Part shown: piece after piece, positions 8,323 to 17,100 of the stretch
Layout: every line of letters starts with the position of its first letter
Numbering within the stretch: the first letter of the stretch is position 1
From: Streptomyces typhae
GTDB taxonomy: Bacteria > Actinomycetota > Actinomycetes > Streptomycetales > Streptomycetaceae
NCBI RefSeq assembly: GCF_009755605.1
Contig: NZ_WPNZ01000039.1
Location: forward strand, 1 to 57,367
Direction of reading: 5' to 3'
Length of the DNA: 57,367 nt
Program-made: the position numbers and the translations under genes
The notes under the pieces: model-generated
Seen by the model: only the letters and a program-made list of their open reading frames with translations
Told to the model about the DNA's origin: nothing
Databases searched by the model: none

Positions 8323-8622
8323 GTGTCTGGCCGGACGCATGCCCGCGCATGCCCTGAACGCACGTGTGTGGGGTGCCGGGAGCGAGCGGCCAAGAGCGAG
8401 CTGCTGCGCATCGTGGCGGTCGAGGGCACATGTGTCCCCGACCCAAGCGGTACGCTGCCCGGCCGGGGTGCCTATGTGCACCCCGCCCTGGTCTGTCTCG
8501 ATCTGGCGCTCCGCCGCCGGGCGTTCCCCCGGGCCTTCCGGGTCCAGGGACCGCTCGACACCGCGGAACTGCGCGGGAATGTCGAGGCAGCCGAGACCGT
8601 TGCCCAGCAGGCAACACCGTAA
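8323..8622 (+). CDS. ylxR: YlxR-family RNA-binding protein (RnpM-like)
   Basis: This small basic protein of about 99 residues has the family signature PERTCVGCRERAAKSELLRIV, followed by GRGAYVHPALVCLDLALRRRAFPRAFR. Members bind RNA, and the Firmicutes homologue modulates RNase P. It lies between nusA and infB, the conserved site. I chose GTG at 8323, next to the conserved N-terminus. It has GGGGAGG 11 bases upstream and also TAGACT ending five bases before it, so a leaderless transcript starting at the GTG is possible. A longer frame from 8227 has no good ribosome site. Confidence 0.88.
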   Translation: MSGRTHARACPERTCVGCRERAAKSELLRIVAVEGTCVPDPSGTLPGRGAYVHPALVCLDLALRRRAFPRAFRVQGPLDTAELRGNVEAAETVAQQATP

Positions 8623-8767
8623 GACGTGTCGCACGGAACCCCGTGCGGCCCTGGTACCCCGCGAGTTGGAAGTAGGTCGAGATTGCGATGAGCACTCGAT
8701 GAGCACGCGATGAGTACGCCCATGAAGTAGCGACGGTCCGGCGTAACCCGGACCTAAAAGGAGCGAA

Positions 8768-11700
8768 GTGGCTAAGGTCCGGGTATACGAACTCGCCAAG
8801 GAGTTCGGAGTGGAGAGCAAGGCCGTCATGGCCAAGCTCCAAGAACTCGGTGAATTCGTACGTTCGGCGTCCTCGACGATCGAGGCGCCCGTAGTACGCA
8901 AACTGACTGACGCATTCCAGCAGGGCAACGGCTCCGGCAAGTCCGCGAAGCCCGCCCCGCGCAAGGCCGCCGCGAAGCCGGCCGCCCCCTCCCCGGCGCA
9001 GGCGGCCCCGCGGCCCGCCGCGCCCCGTCCGGCGGCCCCCAAGCCGCCTGCCGCCGACAAGCCCGCCGAGCCGGCCGCCGACAGGCCCGCCGCCCCGGCG
9101 ACCCCGGGCCCGCGCCCGACGCCGGGTCCCAAGCCCCCAGCGCCCAAGCCTGCCCCGGCGGCTCCGGCCGCCCCGGCCCCGGCCGCGCCCGAGTTCACCG
9201 CCCCGCCCGCCGCTCCCGCGGCGTCCTCCGGCGGCGGTTCCCAGGCCCCGTCCGCCCCGCGCCCCGGCGCCCGTCCCGGTGCCCCGAAGCCCGGTGCCCG
9301 TCCGGCGCCCGGCCAGGGTCAGCGCGGCGGCGACCGTGGTGACAGGGGCGACCGCGGCGACCGCCAGGGCGCGCCGCGCCCCGGCGGCCAGGGTGGCGCC
9401 CCCCGTCCCGGCGGCCGTCCCGCGGGACCGCGTCCGGGCAACAACCCCTTCACCTCCGGCGGCTCCACCGGCATGGCGCGCCCGCAGGCGCCCCGTCCGG
9501 GCGGCGCCCCGCGTCCCGGCGGCCAGGGCGGCCCCGGCGCGCCCGGCGGCGGTCCCCGTCCGCAGGGCGGACAAGGCGGCGGCCAGGGTGGTCCCCGTCC
9601 CCAGGGCCAGGGCGGCGCGCGTCCGTCCCCGGCCGGCATGCCGCGCCCGCAGGCGCCGCGTCCGGGCGGTGGCCCCGGCGGCAACCGTCCGAACCCCGGC
9701 ATGATGCCGCAGCGTCCCGCCGCGGGCCCGCGTCCCGGCGGCGGCCCCGGCGGTGGCCGCGGTCCCGGCGGCGGCGGTCGTCCCGGTGGCGGCGGCGGTG
9801 GCCGTCCCGGCTTCGCCGGTCGTCCCGGCGGTCCCGGTGGCGGTGGCGGCGGCTTCGCCGGCCGTCCCGGTGGTCCGGGCGGTGGCGGCGGTGCCGGCCG
9901 TCCCGGCGGCGGCGGTGGCTTCGGCGGCCGTCCCGGCTTCGGTGGCCGTCCCGGCGGTCCCGGTGGCCGCGGTGGCACGCAGGGCGCCTTCGGCCGTCCC
10001 GGCGGTCCCGCGCGGCGCGGTCGCAAGTCGAAGCGGCAGAGGCGCCAGGAGTACGAGGCCATGCAGGCCCCGTCGGTCGGCGGCGTGATGCTGCCCCGCG
10101 GCAACGGCGAGACCGTTCGCCTGTCGCGCGGTGCGTCCCTCACCGACTTCGCCGAGAAGATCAACGCCAACCCGGCGTCGCTCGTCGCGGTGATGATGAA
10201 CCTCGGCGAGATGGTCACGGCCACGCAGTCCGTCTCCGACGAGACGCTGCAGCTCCTCGGCGACGAGATGAACTACACGGTTCAGATCGTCAGCCCCGAG
10301 GAGGAGGACCGCGAGCTGCTCGAGTCGTTCTCCATCGAGTTCGGTGAGGACGAGGGCGGCGACGAGGCCCTGGTCTCGCGTCCGCCGGTGGTGACCGTCA
10401 TGGGTCACGTCGACCACGGAAAGACCCGACTCCTCGACGCGATCCGCAAGACCAACGTGGTCGCGGGCGAGGCCGGTGGCATCACCCAGCACATCGGTGC
10501 CTACCAGGTCGCGACCGAGGTCAACGGCGAGGACCGCGCGATCACCTTCATCGACACCCCGGGTCACGAGGCGTTCACCGCCATGCGTGCCCGCGGTGCG
10601 AAGTCGACCGACATCGCGATCCTCGTGGTGGCGGCCAACGACGGTGTGATGCCGCAGACGATCGAGGCGCTGAACCACGCCAAGGCGGCCGACGTGCCGA
10701 TCGTGGTCGCGGTCAACAAGATCGACGTCGAGGGCGCCGACCCGACCAAGGTGCGCGGTCAGCTCACCGAGTTCGGTCTGGTGGCCGAGGAGTACGGCGG
10801 CGACACGATGTTCGTCGACATCTCCGCGCGCCAGGGCACCAACATCGAGCAGCTGCTCGAAGCCGTGGTCCTGACCGCGGACGCCTCGCTCGACCTGCGG
10901 GCCAACCCGGAGCAGGACGCGCAGGGCATCGCCATCGAGGCCCACCTCGACAAGGGCCGCGGCGCCGTCGCGACCGTCCTCGTCCAGCGCGGTACGCTCC
11001 GCGTCGGCGACACGATGGTCGCCGGTGACGCGTACGGCCGAGTCCGCGCGATGCTCGACGACAAGGGCGAGAACGTGGAGGAGGCGGGTCCCTCGACCCC
11101 GGTCCTCGTCCTCGGTCTCACCAACGTCCCGGGTGCCGGCGACAACTTCCTGGTCGTCGACGAGGACCGTACGGCCCGTCAGATCGCCGAGAAGCGTGCC
11201 GCCCGCGAGCGGAACGCCGCGTTCGCCAAGCGCGTGCGCCGTGTCTCCCTCGAGGACCTGGACAAGGTGCTCAAGGCCGGCGAGATCCAGCAGCTCAACC
11301 TCATCATCAAGGGTGACGCTTCCGGTTCCGTCGAGGCTCTCGAGTCCTCCCTGCTCCAGCTGGACGTCGGCGAAGAGGTCGACATCCGCGTCCTGCACCG
11401 CGGTGTGGGTGCGGTCACCGAGTCGGACATCGACCTGGCGATGGGCTCCGACGCCATCGTCATCGGCTTCAACGTCCGTGCGGCAGGCCGTGCCGCGCAG
11501 ATGGCGGAGCGCGAGGGCGTCGACGTCCGCTACTACTCGGTGATCTACCAGGCCATCGAGGAGATCGAGGCGGCCCTCAAGGGCATGCTCAAGCCGGAGT
11601 ACGAAGAGGTCGAGCTGGGTACGGCGGAGATCCGCGAGGTCTTCCGCTCGTCCAAGCTGGGCAACATCGCGGGTGTGCTCATCCGCTCCGGCGAGGTCAA

Positions 11701-11902
11701 GCGCAACACCAAGGCCCGGCTCCTGCGCGATGGCAAGGTCATCGCGGAGAACCTCAACATCGAGGGCCTGCGTCGCTTCAAGGACGACGTCACCGAGATC
11801 CGCGAAGGGTTCGAGGGCGGTATCAACCTCGGCAACTTCAACGACATCAAGGTCGACGACGTCATCGCGACGTACGAGATGCGCGAGAAGCCGCGGGCTT
11901 AG
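8768..11902 (+). CDS. infB: Translation initiation factor IF-2
   Basis: IF-2 is the GTPase that delivers fMet-tRNA to the 30S subunit. The protein has 1044 residues. The N-terminus (VRVYELAKEFGVESKAVMAKL) is the IF2N domain. Residues of about 60-410 are a long Pro/Ala then Gly/Arg/Pro linker with many GRPGGPGG-type repeats, typical of Streptomyces. A second IF2N domain precedes the G domain, which shows GHVDHGKT at 546-553 and NKID at 650-653. The beta-barrel, domain III and fMet-tRNA-binding C2 domain follow. The start is GTG with AAAAGGAG upstream. A very strong hairpin follows the stop. Confidence 0.97.
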   Translation: MAKVRVYELAKEFGVESKAVMAKLQELGEFVRSASSTIEAPVVRKLTDAFQQGNGSGKSAKPAPRKAAAKPAAPSPAQAAPRPAAPRPAAPKPPAADKPAEPAADRPAAPATPGPRPTPGPKPPAPKPAPAAPAAPAPAAPEFTAPPAAPAASSGGGSQAPSAPRPGARPGAPKPGARPAPGQGQRGGDRGDRGDRGDRQGAPRPGGQGGAPRPGGRPAGPRPGNNPFTSGGSTGMARPQAPRPGGAPRPGGQGGPGAPGGGPRPQGGQGGGQGGPRPQGQGGARPSPAGMPRPQAPRPGGGPGGNRPNPGMMPQRPAAGPRPGGGPGGGRGPGGGGRPGGGGGGRPGFAGRPGGPGGGGGGFAGRPGGPGGGGGAGRPGGGGGFGGRPGFGGRPGGPGGRGGTQGAFGRPGGPARRGRKSKRQRRQEYEAMQAPSVGGVMLPRGNGETVRLSRGASLTDFAEKINANPASLVAVMMNLGEMVTATQSVSDETLQLLGDEMNYTVQIVSPEEEDRELLESFSIEFGEDEGGDEALVSRPPVVTVMGHVDHGKTRLLDAIRKTNVVAGEAGGITQHIGAYQVATEVNGEDRAITFIDTPGHEAFTAMRARGAKSTDIAILVVAANDGVMPQTIEALNHAKAADVPIVVAVNKIDVEGADPTKVRGQLTEFGLVAEEYGGDTMFVDISARQGTNIEQLLEAVVLTADASLDLRANPEQDAQGIAIEAHLDKGRGAVATVLVQRGTLRVGDTMVAGDAYGRVRAMLDDKGENVEEAGPSTPVLVLGLTNVPGAGDNFLVVDEDRTARQIAEKRAARERNAAFAKRVRRVSLEDLDKVLKAGEIQQLNLIIKGDASGSVEALESSLLQLDVGEEVDIRVLHRGVGAVTESDIDLAMGSDAIVIGFNVRAAGRAAQMAEREGVDVRYYSVIYQAIEEIEAALKGMLKPEYEEVELGTAEIREVFRSSKLGNIAGVLIRSGEVKRNTKARLLRDGKVIAENLNIEGLRRFKDDVTEIREGFEGGINLGNFNDIKVDDVIATYEMREKPRA

Positions 11903-11912
11903 CGTTCGCGGT

Positions 11913-11946
11913 GGGGGGTGCCCGGGGAGTTCCCCGGGCACCCCCC
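11913..11946 (+). terminator. Strong terminator hairpin after infB
   Basis: A stem of about 15 G/C-rich pairs with a four-base loop runs from 11913 to 11946 (left arm GGGGGGTGCCCGGGG). It begins ten bases after the infB stop. There is no long U-run, as is usual for Streptomyces terminators. Confidence 0.85.
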
Positions 11947-11980
11947 GCCCCCGTTTACCCGTGCTTTTCGGCGCTTCGCG

Positions 11981-12063
11981 CCTCGTCCTCAGACGCCGGA
12001 CGGGCTGAGATCCCGCCGCTCCGGCGAAAGTCTGAGCCCGTCCGGCGATTGAGGACGAGCGCG
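11981..12063. repeat. Inverted pair of the dispersed 29-base element
   Basis: A reverse copy at about 11981-12010 and a forward copy at about 12031-12059 (core GAGCCCGTCCGGCGATTGAG) face each other across about 20 bases and could form a long hairpin. Both are variants of the element at 4085-4113 and 19817-19845. Apart from this and the terminator I see nothing coding in 11903-12228. Confidence 0.75.
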
Positions 12064-12228
12064 TCAGCGCGACGGCGGGGCCGGGGCGCAGCCCCCGGTA
12101 CGGGACGGGCGGGGGCGGTGAGGGCGAAACTCCGTCGTGGCGGAAGGGGCGCTCGTTGTACGGTTCAGGTGACCCTGCCAACCGTGCGCAGGGCGCGATC
12201 CCGCACCGGCGGGTCATCCGGCACACAT

Positions 12229-12525
12229 ATGTATGTGGGGACTCTGTCCTTCGACCTGCTCCTCGGCGACGTACATTCGCTGAAGGAGAAACGCTCCCTC
12301 GTCCGCCCGATCGTGGCGGAACTCCAGCGGAAGTACGCGGTGAGCGCGGCGGAGGTCGGCCATCAGGAACTGCACCGCAGGAGCGAGATCGGCCTCGCGC
12401 TGGTCTCCGGGGACGCAGGGCACGTGACGGACGTGCTGGACCGGTGCGAACGGCTCGTCGCCGCCCGGCCCGAAGTGGAGCTGCTGTCGGTACGGCGGCG
12501 GTTCCACGGCGAAGACGACGACTGA
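12229..12525 (+). CDS. DUF503 family protein
   Basis: This 98-residue protein matches the small YlxP-type DUF503 family found in the infB-rbfA interval of many Gram-positive bacteria. The N-terminal MYVGTLSFDLLLGDVHSLKEKRSLVRPIV is diagnostic. The middle HQELHRRSEIGLALVSGD and the C-terminal strand fit the ferredoxin-like fold. I chose ATG at 12229 on this conserved N-terminus. Function is unknown; the location suggests a role in translation or ribosome assembly. It is followed 48 bases later by rbfA. Confidence 0.9.
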   Translation: MYVGTLSFDLLLGDVHSLKEKRSLVRPIVAELQRKYAVSAAEVGHQELHRRSEIGLALVSGDAGHVTDVLDRCERLVAARPEVELLSVRRRFHGEDDD

Positions 12526-12573
12526 ACGACATGAACGACCAGCGGCGAGCACAGCACAGAAGGAGACGGAGCA

Positions 12574-13068
12574 GTGGCCGACAACGCGCGGGCGAAGAGG
12601 CTGGCGGACCTCATCCGAGAGGTGGTGGCCCAGAAGCTGCAGCGCGGGATCAAGGACCCGCGGCTCGGCTCGCATGTCACCATCACGGACACCCGGGTCA
12701 CGGGTGACCTGCGGGAGGCGACCGTCTTCTACACGGTCTACGGGGACGACGAGGAGCGCGCGGCAGCGGCCGCGGGCCTGGAGAGCGCCAAGGGCGTCCT
12801 CCGCTCCGAGGTCGGCCGCGCGGCGGGCGTGAAGTTCACGCCGACGCTGACCTTCGTGGCGGACGCCCTCCCGGACAACGCACGGGCCATCGAGGACCTC
12901 CTCGACCGGGCCCGCGCCTCCGACGCGAAGGTCCGCGAGGCCTCCGCGGGCGCCGAGTTCGCGGGCGGCGCGGACCCGTACCGCAAGCCCGAGGACGAAG
13001 ACGAGGAAGCCGCGGCGGAGACCGCGGAGGACGCCGGCCAGGACAAGGGCGGCGACGCTTCCCGATGA
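12574..13068 (+). CDS. rbfA: 30S ribosome-binding factor A
   Basis: RbfA is a KH-fold protein that binds late 30S precursors and helps process the 5' end of 16S rRNA. The 164-residue sequence shows RLADLIREVVAQKLQRGIKDPRLG and the later TPTLTFVADALPDNARAIEDLLD, both family hallmarks. A C-terminal acidic tail of about 45 residues (EDEDEEAAAETAEDAG) extends beyond the core, as in other Streptomyces. The start is GTG with AGGAG upstream. It overlaps truB by four bases (ATGA). Confidence 0.95.
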   Translation: MADNARAKRLADLIREVVAQKLQRGIKDPRLGSHVTITDTRVTGDLREATVFYTVYGDDEERAAAAAGLESAKGVLRSEVGRAAGVKFTPTLTFVADALPDNARAIEDLLDRARASDAKVREASAGAEFAGGADPYRKPEDEDEEAAAETAEDAGQDKGGDASR

Positions 13069-13976
13069 GCAAGCGCAGTACCAGTGGGACCACGCCGGAC
13101 GGCCTTGTCATCGTCGACAAGCCGTCCGGCTTCACTTCGCACGACGTGGTCGCCAAGATGCGGGGCATCGCGAAGACCCGCCGCGTCGGACACGCGGGCA
13201 CCCTGGACCCGATGGCGACCGGTGTCCTCGTGCTCGGCGTCGAGCGCGCCACCAAGCTGCTCGGCCACCTCGCCCTCACCGAGAAGGAGTATCTCGGCAC
13301 GATCCGCCTCGGCCAGTCGTCCGTCACGGACGACGCGGAGGGCGAGATCACCGGTTCCGCCGACGCCTCCGGCGTCAAGCGGGACGCCGTCGACGCGGGC
13401 ATCGCCAAGCTGTCCGGCGACATCATGCAGGTCCCGTCGAAGGTCAGCGCCATCAAGATCGACGGCAAGCGGTCCTACGCACGGGCCCGGCAGGGCGAGG
13501 ACTTCGAGATCCCGGCCCGCCCGGTCAGGGTCTCCTCGTTCCAGGTGTACGACATCAGGGACGCGGTCGCCGACGACGGCACCCCCGTCCTCGACCTGGT
13601 CGTGTCCGTCGTCTGCTCGTCGGGCACGTACATCCGGGCGCTCGCCCGCGATCTCGGCGCGGACCTTGGCGTCGGCGGCCACCTCACGGCGCTGCGCCGC
13701 ACCCGCGTCGGCCCGTACAAGTTGGACGCCGCCCGGACCATCGACCAGCTCCAGGAGGAGCTGACGGTGATGCCGGTCGCCGAGGCCGCCGCCACGGCGT
13801 TCCCCCGCTGGGACGTCGACGAGCGGCGCGCGCGGCTGCTCGGCAACGGCGTACGCATCGAGATGCCGGACGAGTACGCGGGCGCCGGTCCCGTGGCCGT
13901 CTTCGGGCCCGAAGGGCGCTTCCTGGTCCTGGCCGAGGAGTCGAGGGGCAAGGCGAAGAGCCTCGCCACCTTCTGA
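13065..13976 (+). CDS. truB: tRNA pseudouridine(55) synthase TruB
   Basis: TruB converts U55 of tRNA to pseudouridine. The 303-residue protein has the N-terminal GLVIVDKPSGFTSHDVVAKMR and the catalytic motif GHAGTLDPMATGVL, in which the Asp is the nucleophile. KEYLGTIRLG and CSSGTYIRALARDLG follow, and a C-terminal PUA-like tail closes the protein. ATG overlaps the rbfA stop, so the two are coupled. A UUCG-loop terminator starts six bases after the stop, ending the nusA-infB operon here. Confidence 0.96.
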   Translation: MSKRSTSGTTPDGLVIVDKPSGFTSHDVVAKMRGIAKTRRVGHAGTLDPMATGVLVLGVERATKLLGHLALTEKEYLGTIRLGQSSVTDDAEGEITGSADASGVKRDAVDAGIAKLSGDIMQVPSKVSAIKIDGKRSYARARQGEDFEIPARPVRVSSFQVYDIRDAVADDGTPVLDLVVSVVCSSGTYIRALARDLGADLGVGGHLTALRRTRVGPYKLDAARTIDQLQEELTVMPVAEAAATAFPRWDVDERRARLLGNGVRIEMPDEYAGAGPVAVFGPEGRFLVLAEESRGKAKSLATF

Positions 13977-13981
13977 CGGTG

Positions 13982-14015
13982 TGTGGAGCGGCGGGCTTCG
14001 GCCCGCCGCTCCACA
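13982..14015 (+). terminator. Terminator with UUCG tetraloop after truB
   Basis: A perfect 15-bp stem (13982-13996 with 14001-14015) closes on TTCG, an exceptionally stable tetraloop. It lies six bases beyond the truB stop and is followed by a C-rich tail. Confidence 0.9.
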
Positions 14016-14193
14016 GTCCCCCCACTCGCTCCCCCATGAAGGTCTGTCCACCCCCGCCTGCGGATTCACCCCTTTGGACCAGCGCTCGGAGTGAACCGAG
14101 GGAGTGGAAGGGGGCGCGTTCGGCTCGCGTTCTGTCCAGCTGATCATCCCCGACCTACGGTCGAAGAACGGGGTGCGGCTGGGAGGTTCGAGC

Positions 14194-17100
14194 ATGGCGG
14201 GACGGGGCCCGCGGGTCCGGGACAGCCGGGGCGACATGAGGGCGCGGGACGGGCGTGACGGTGACCGGGGCGACAGCGGCGGGCCCGGTGCCGGTGGTCG
14301 TGGTGAGCGTGACCGGTCCGAGGGCGATGAGCGTGGCGGGGCCGGTGGTCGTGGTGAGCGCGGCGGCTCTGGCGGGCGCCGTGGGCGTCTCGACCGTGGT
14401 GCGCGGTCCGGCGCGTGGACGGCGGGGCGGGGCGCGTGGCGGGAGCCCGAGCGCTCCCTGGTGTGGATCTGCGACCTGGCAGGACGCCCGCGCGGCCACG
14501 GTTTCGCCGCCGACGAGCACGGCACGGTCGTCACCAGCCACGAGGCGGTCGACGGACTCGCCCGCATAGTGCTGCACGCGGCGGGCGAGCGCACCTGCCT
14601 CGTCACCGACGACGCGGTCACCGCGCTCCCGGAGTCCGACCTCGCCCTCGTCCGCACCGAAGGGCTCGGCCTGCGTCCGCTGCCGGTCACCGCGCGCGGC
14701 CCGGTGGCCGTCGGCACCTACGTACGCGTCGCGGCCCGCGGCTGGCGGCAGGCCAGGATCCTCGGTCCGGCCGCCGTGACGTACACCGCCACGGACCGCT
14801 TCCACCTCCTGGACGGCGCCCTGGAGCTGGCCATCGGCACGGACGGCGCCGACGCGCTGCGGCTCGGCGGCGGTGCCGCGGGCGGGCCCGTCGTGGACGC
14901 CGCCACCGGAGCCGTCCTCGGCGTCGTCGCCACCGCCATGCAGGCCCCGCACCGCTCGGCGGGCTTCGCCGTGCCGCTGGCGCCCGCGGCCGCCGCCGAC
15001 CCCGGCGGGCCGCTCGCCCGCCTCCTGGCACGCAACGCCGCCACCGTGCCCGGCTACGGCCGGGACCTGAACCTGGCGGGCGCCCTGCATCTCACGGCCA
15101 CCTCGGTCGGCTCCGACGGCCCCCGCGCCCTGGACCCCGGGCCCGTCGAACGGCCCGACACGGCCCGCGAGTTCGCCCGCTTCGCCGGGGGCCCCGCACG
15201 CGTACTCGGCCTCGTCGGCGACCCCGGCACCGGCCGCACCACGGAGCTGGCCGCGCTCGCCGCCCGCCGCGCCCGGGGGGCCGAGCCCGCCCCCACCGTG
15301 TGGCTGCGCGGCGCCGACCTGCGGGCGACCGACACCTCCGTGGCCGACGCCGTCGCCCGCGCCCTGGAGCGGGCCGGACGCATCCTCGCCGCCTCGGACG
15401 CCACCGCCGGCGGCGACGACGGGCTCGGGGACATCTCGGCGGGCCGTGTCGCCCGCCTCCTGCGGGACGCGGGGCGGCCCCTGATGCTGCTCCTCGACGG
15501 CCCCGAGGAGATGCCGCCCGTGCTCGCGCACCGCCTCGCCGCGTGGAGCGCCGGGACGGCGGGCTGGCTGCGGGACACCGGCACCCGACTCGTCGTGGCC
15601 TGCCGCGCGGAGTACTGGGAGGAGGCGGGCGCCCACTTCCCGCCGGCCCTGCTGCACACCCCGGGCCCGGACGAGGGCACGGTCAGGGGCGTGGCGGGTG
15701 GCGTGAGCAGCGGGGTGGCCGGTGGCATGGCCGATGGTGTGAGCAGCGGGGTGGCCGGTGGCGTGGCCCGCGGCGTGGGCGACGACACGAACGGTGAACG
15801 GGGTGGCGGGCTCGTCGGCTGTGTGCGCCTCGGTGCGCTGCCGGACGCGCAGGCGCAGGGCGCGCGGGCCCGGTTCGGCATCCCGGAAGGGGCGCTGGCC
15901 GACGCTGACGCCCGCCATCCGCTGGCCCTCCGGCTGCTCGCGGAGGTGGTGTCGGCGCTTCCGGCCGATGTCGTTGATACCGCCGGTGTCGCCGGTGTCG
16001 CCGATGCCGCCGATGCCGCTGACGCCGCTGACGCCGCTGACGTCACCGGTCTCTCGGGTCTCTCGGATCTTTCGGGTCCATCGGGGTTCACTCGTCCCAC
16101 CGGTCCCACCGGTCCCACCAGCGCCACCGGTCCCACCGGTCCCACCGGCCTCATCGGGCAGCCCACACGCCAGGACGTGTTCGCCGCCTACCTCGACCTG
16201 CTCGGCCTGCGGATCGCCGTCCGTCTCGCCGCCGAGAGCGGGCTGCGCGGGACCGCCGTGCGACGGCTCGCCGCGAAGGTGTCCGGGCAGGTCCACGAGG
16301 CGGCCAGACGCTGCCTCGGCCCCGGCCAGGGCCAGCTCGACCGCACCGCCTTCGAAGAGGTCTTCCCGTGGGGCGCCCTCCCCGGCAAGGGCTTCGACGC
16401 CTGTACCGGCTGGGCCTCAGCGGTCCTCACCGAGGGCCTCCTCGTCCCGGCCGGAGGCGGCTACCGCTTCGCCCACGAGGAGGTGGGGGACTGGATTCAG
16501 GGCCTCCACCTCGACGTGGACGGCGCCCTCACGTCCCTGGTCCTGCGGTACGCGCAGCCGGGCACCGCCGTCCCCGCGCCGAGGCCGCTCCCGGTGCCGC
16601 GCCACCGGGCGGGCCCGGTCCTCCAGGCACTTCTCCAACTGGAACGACAGCGCGGGGTCGCCGAGCTGGGGGTTCGGCTGGGGCATCTCCTGTCGGCTCT
16701 GTCGGCTCTGTCGGCCGTGTCGCCCCCGTCGGCGTTGTCGGCGCTCGGGCCGCCGCCCGGTACCTCCCCCGAGCCCACGTCAGGCCCCTCGCCCACACCT
16801 CGTCCCACCCCCTCGAACGGCACGGAGGACGCCACGTGGTGGGCCCGGTACCTGCTGCGGGAGACGCTGCTCCGGGTGCCCGACGCGTCCCCGTACGGCG
16901 ATCTGCTGCAACGGATCGCCGCCCGCAGGGAGTTCGGCCCCGAGTTCTGGCTTGCGCTGCCGCTGCCGGAGGCGGGGCGGTACGAGTTGCTGCGGGCCGC
17001 CGTGGTGCACGACGGCCCGCCCCGTGCCGGACGGCGCCGCTGCCTGGACGCCGTCGCCGAGCGTCTCGCCGCCGAGCCCGCCGCCGTGCAGCGCCACCTC

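Noticed and set aside
7991..12532. Very long reverse frame of 1513 codons opposite infB
   Set aside because: It is an antisense shadow caused by extreme third-position GC; the forward strand carries clear NusA, YlxR, IF-2 and DUF503 motifs.
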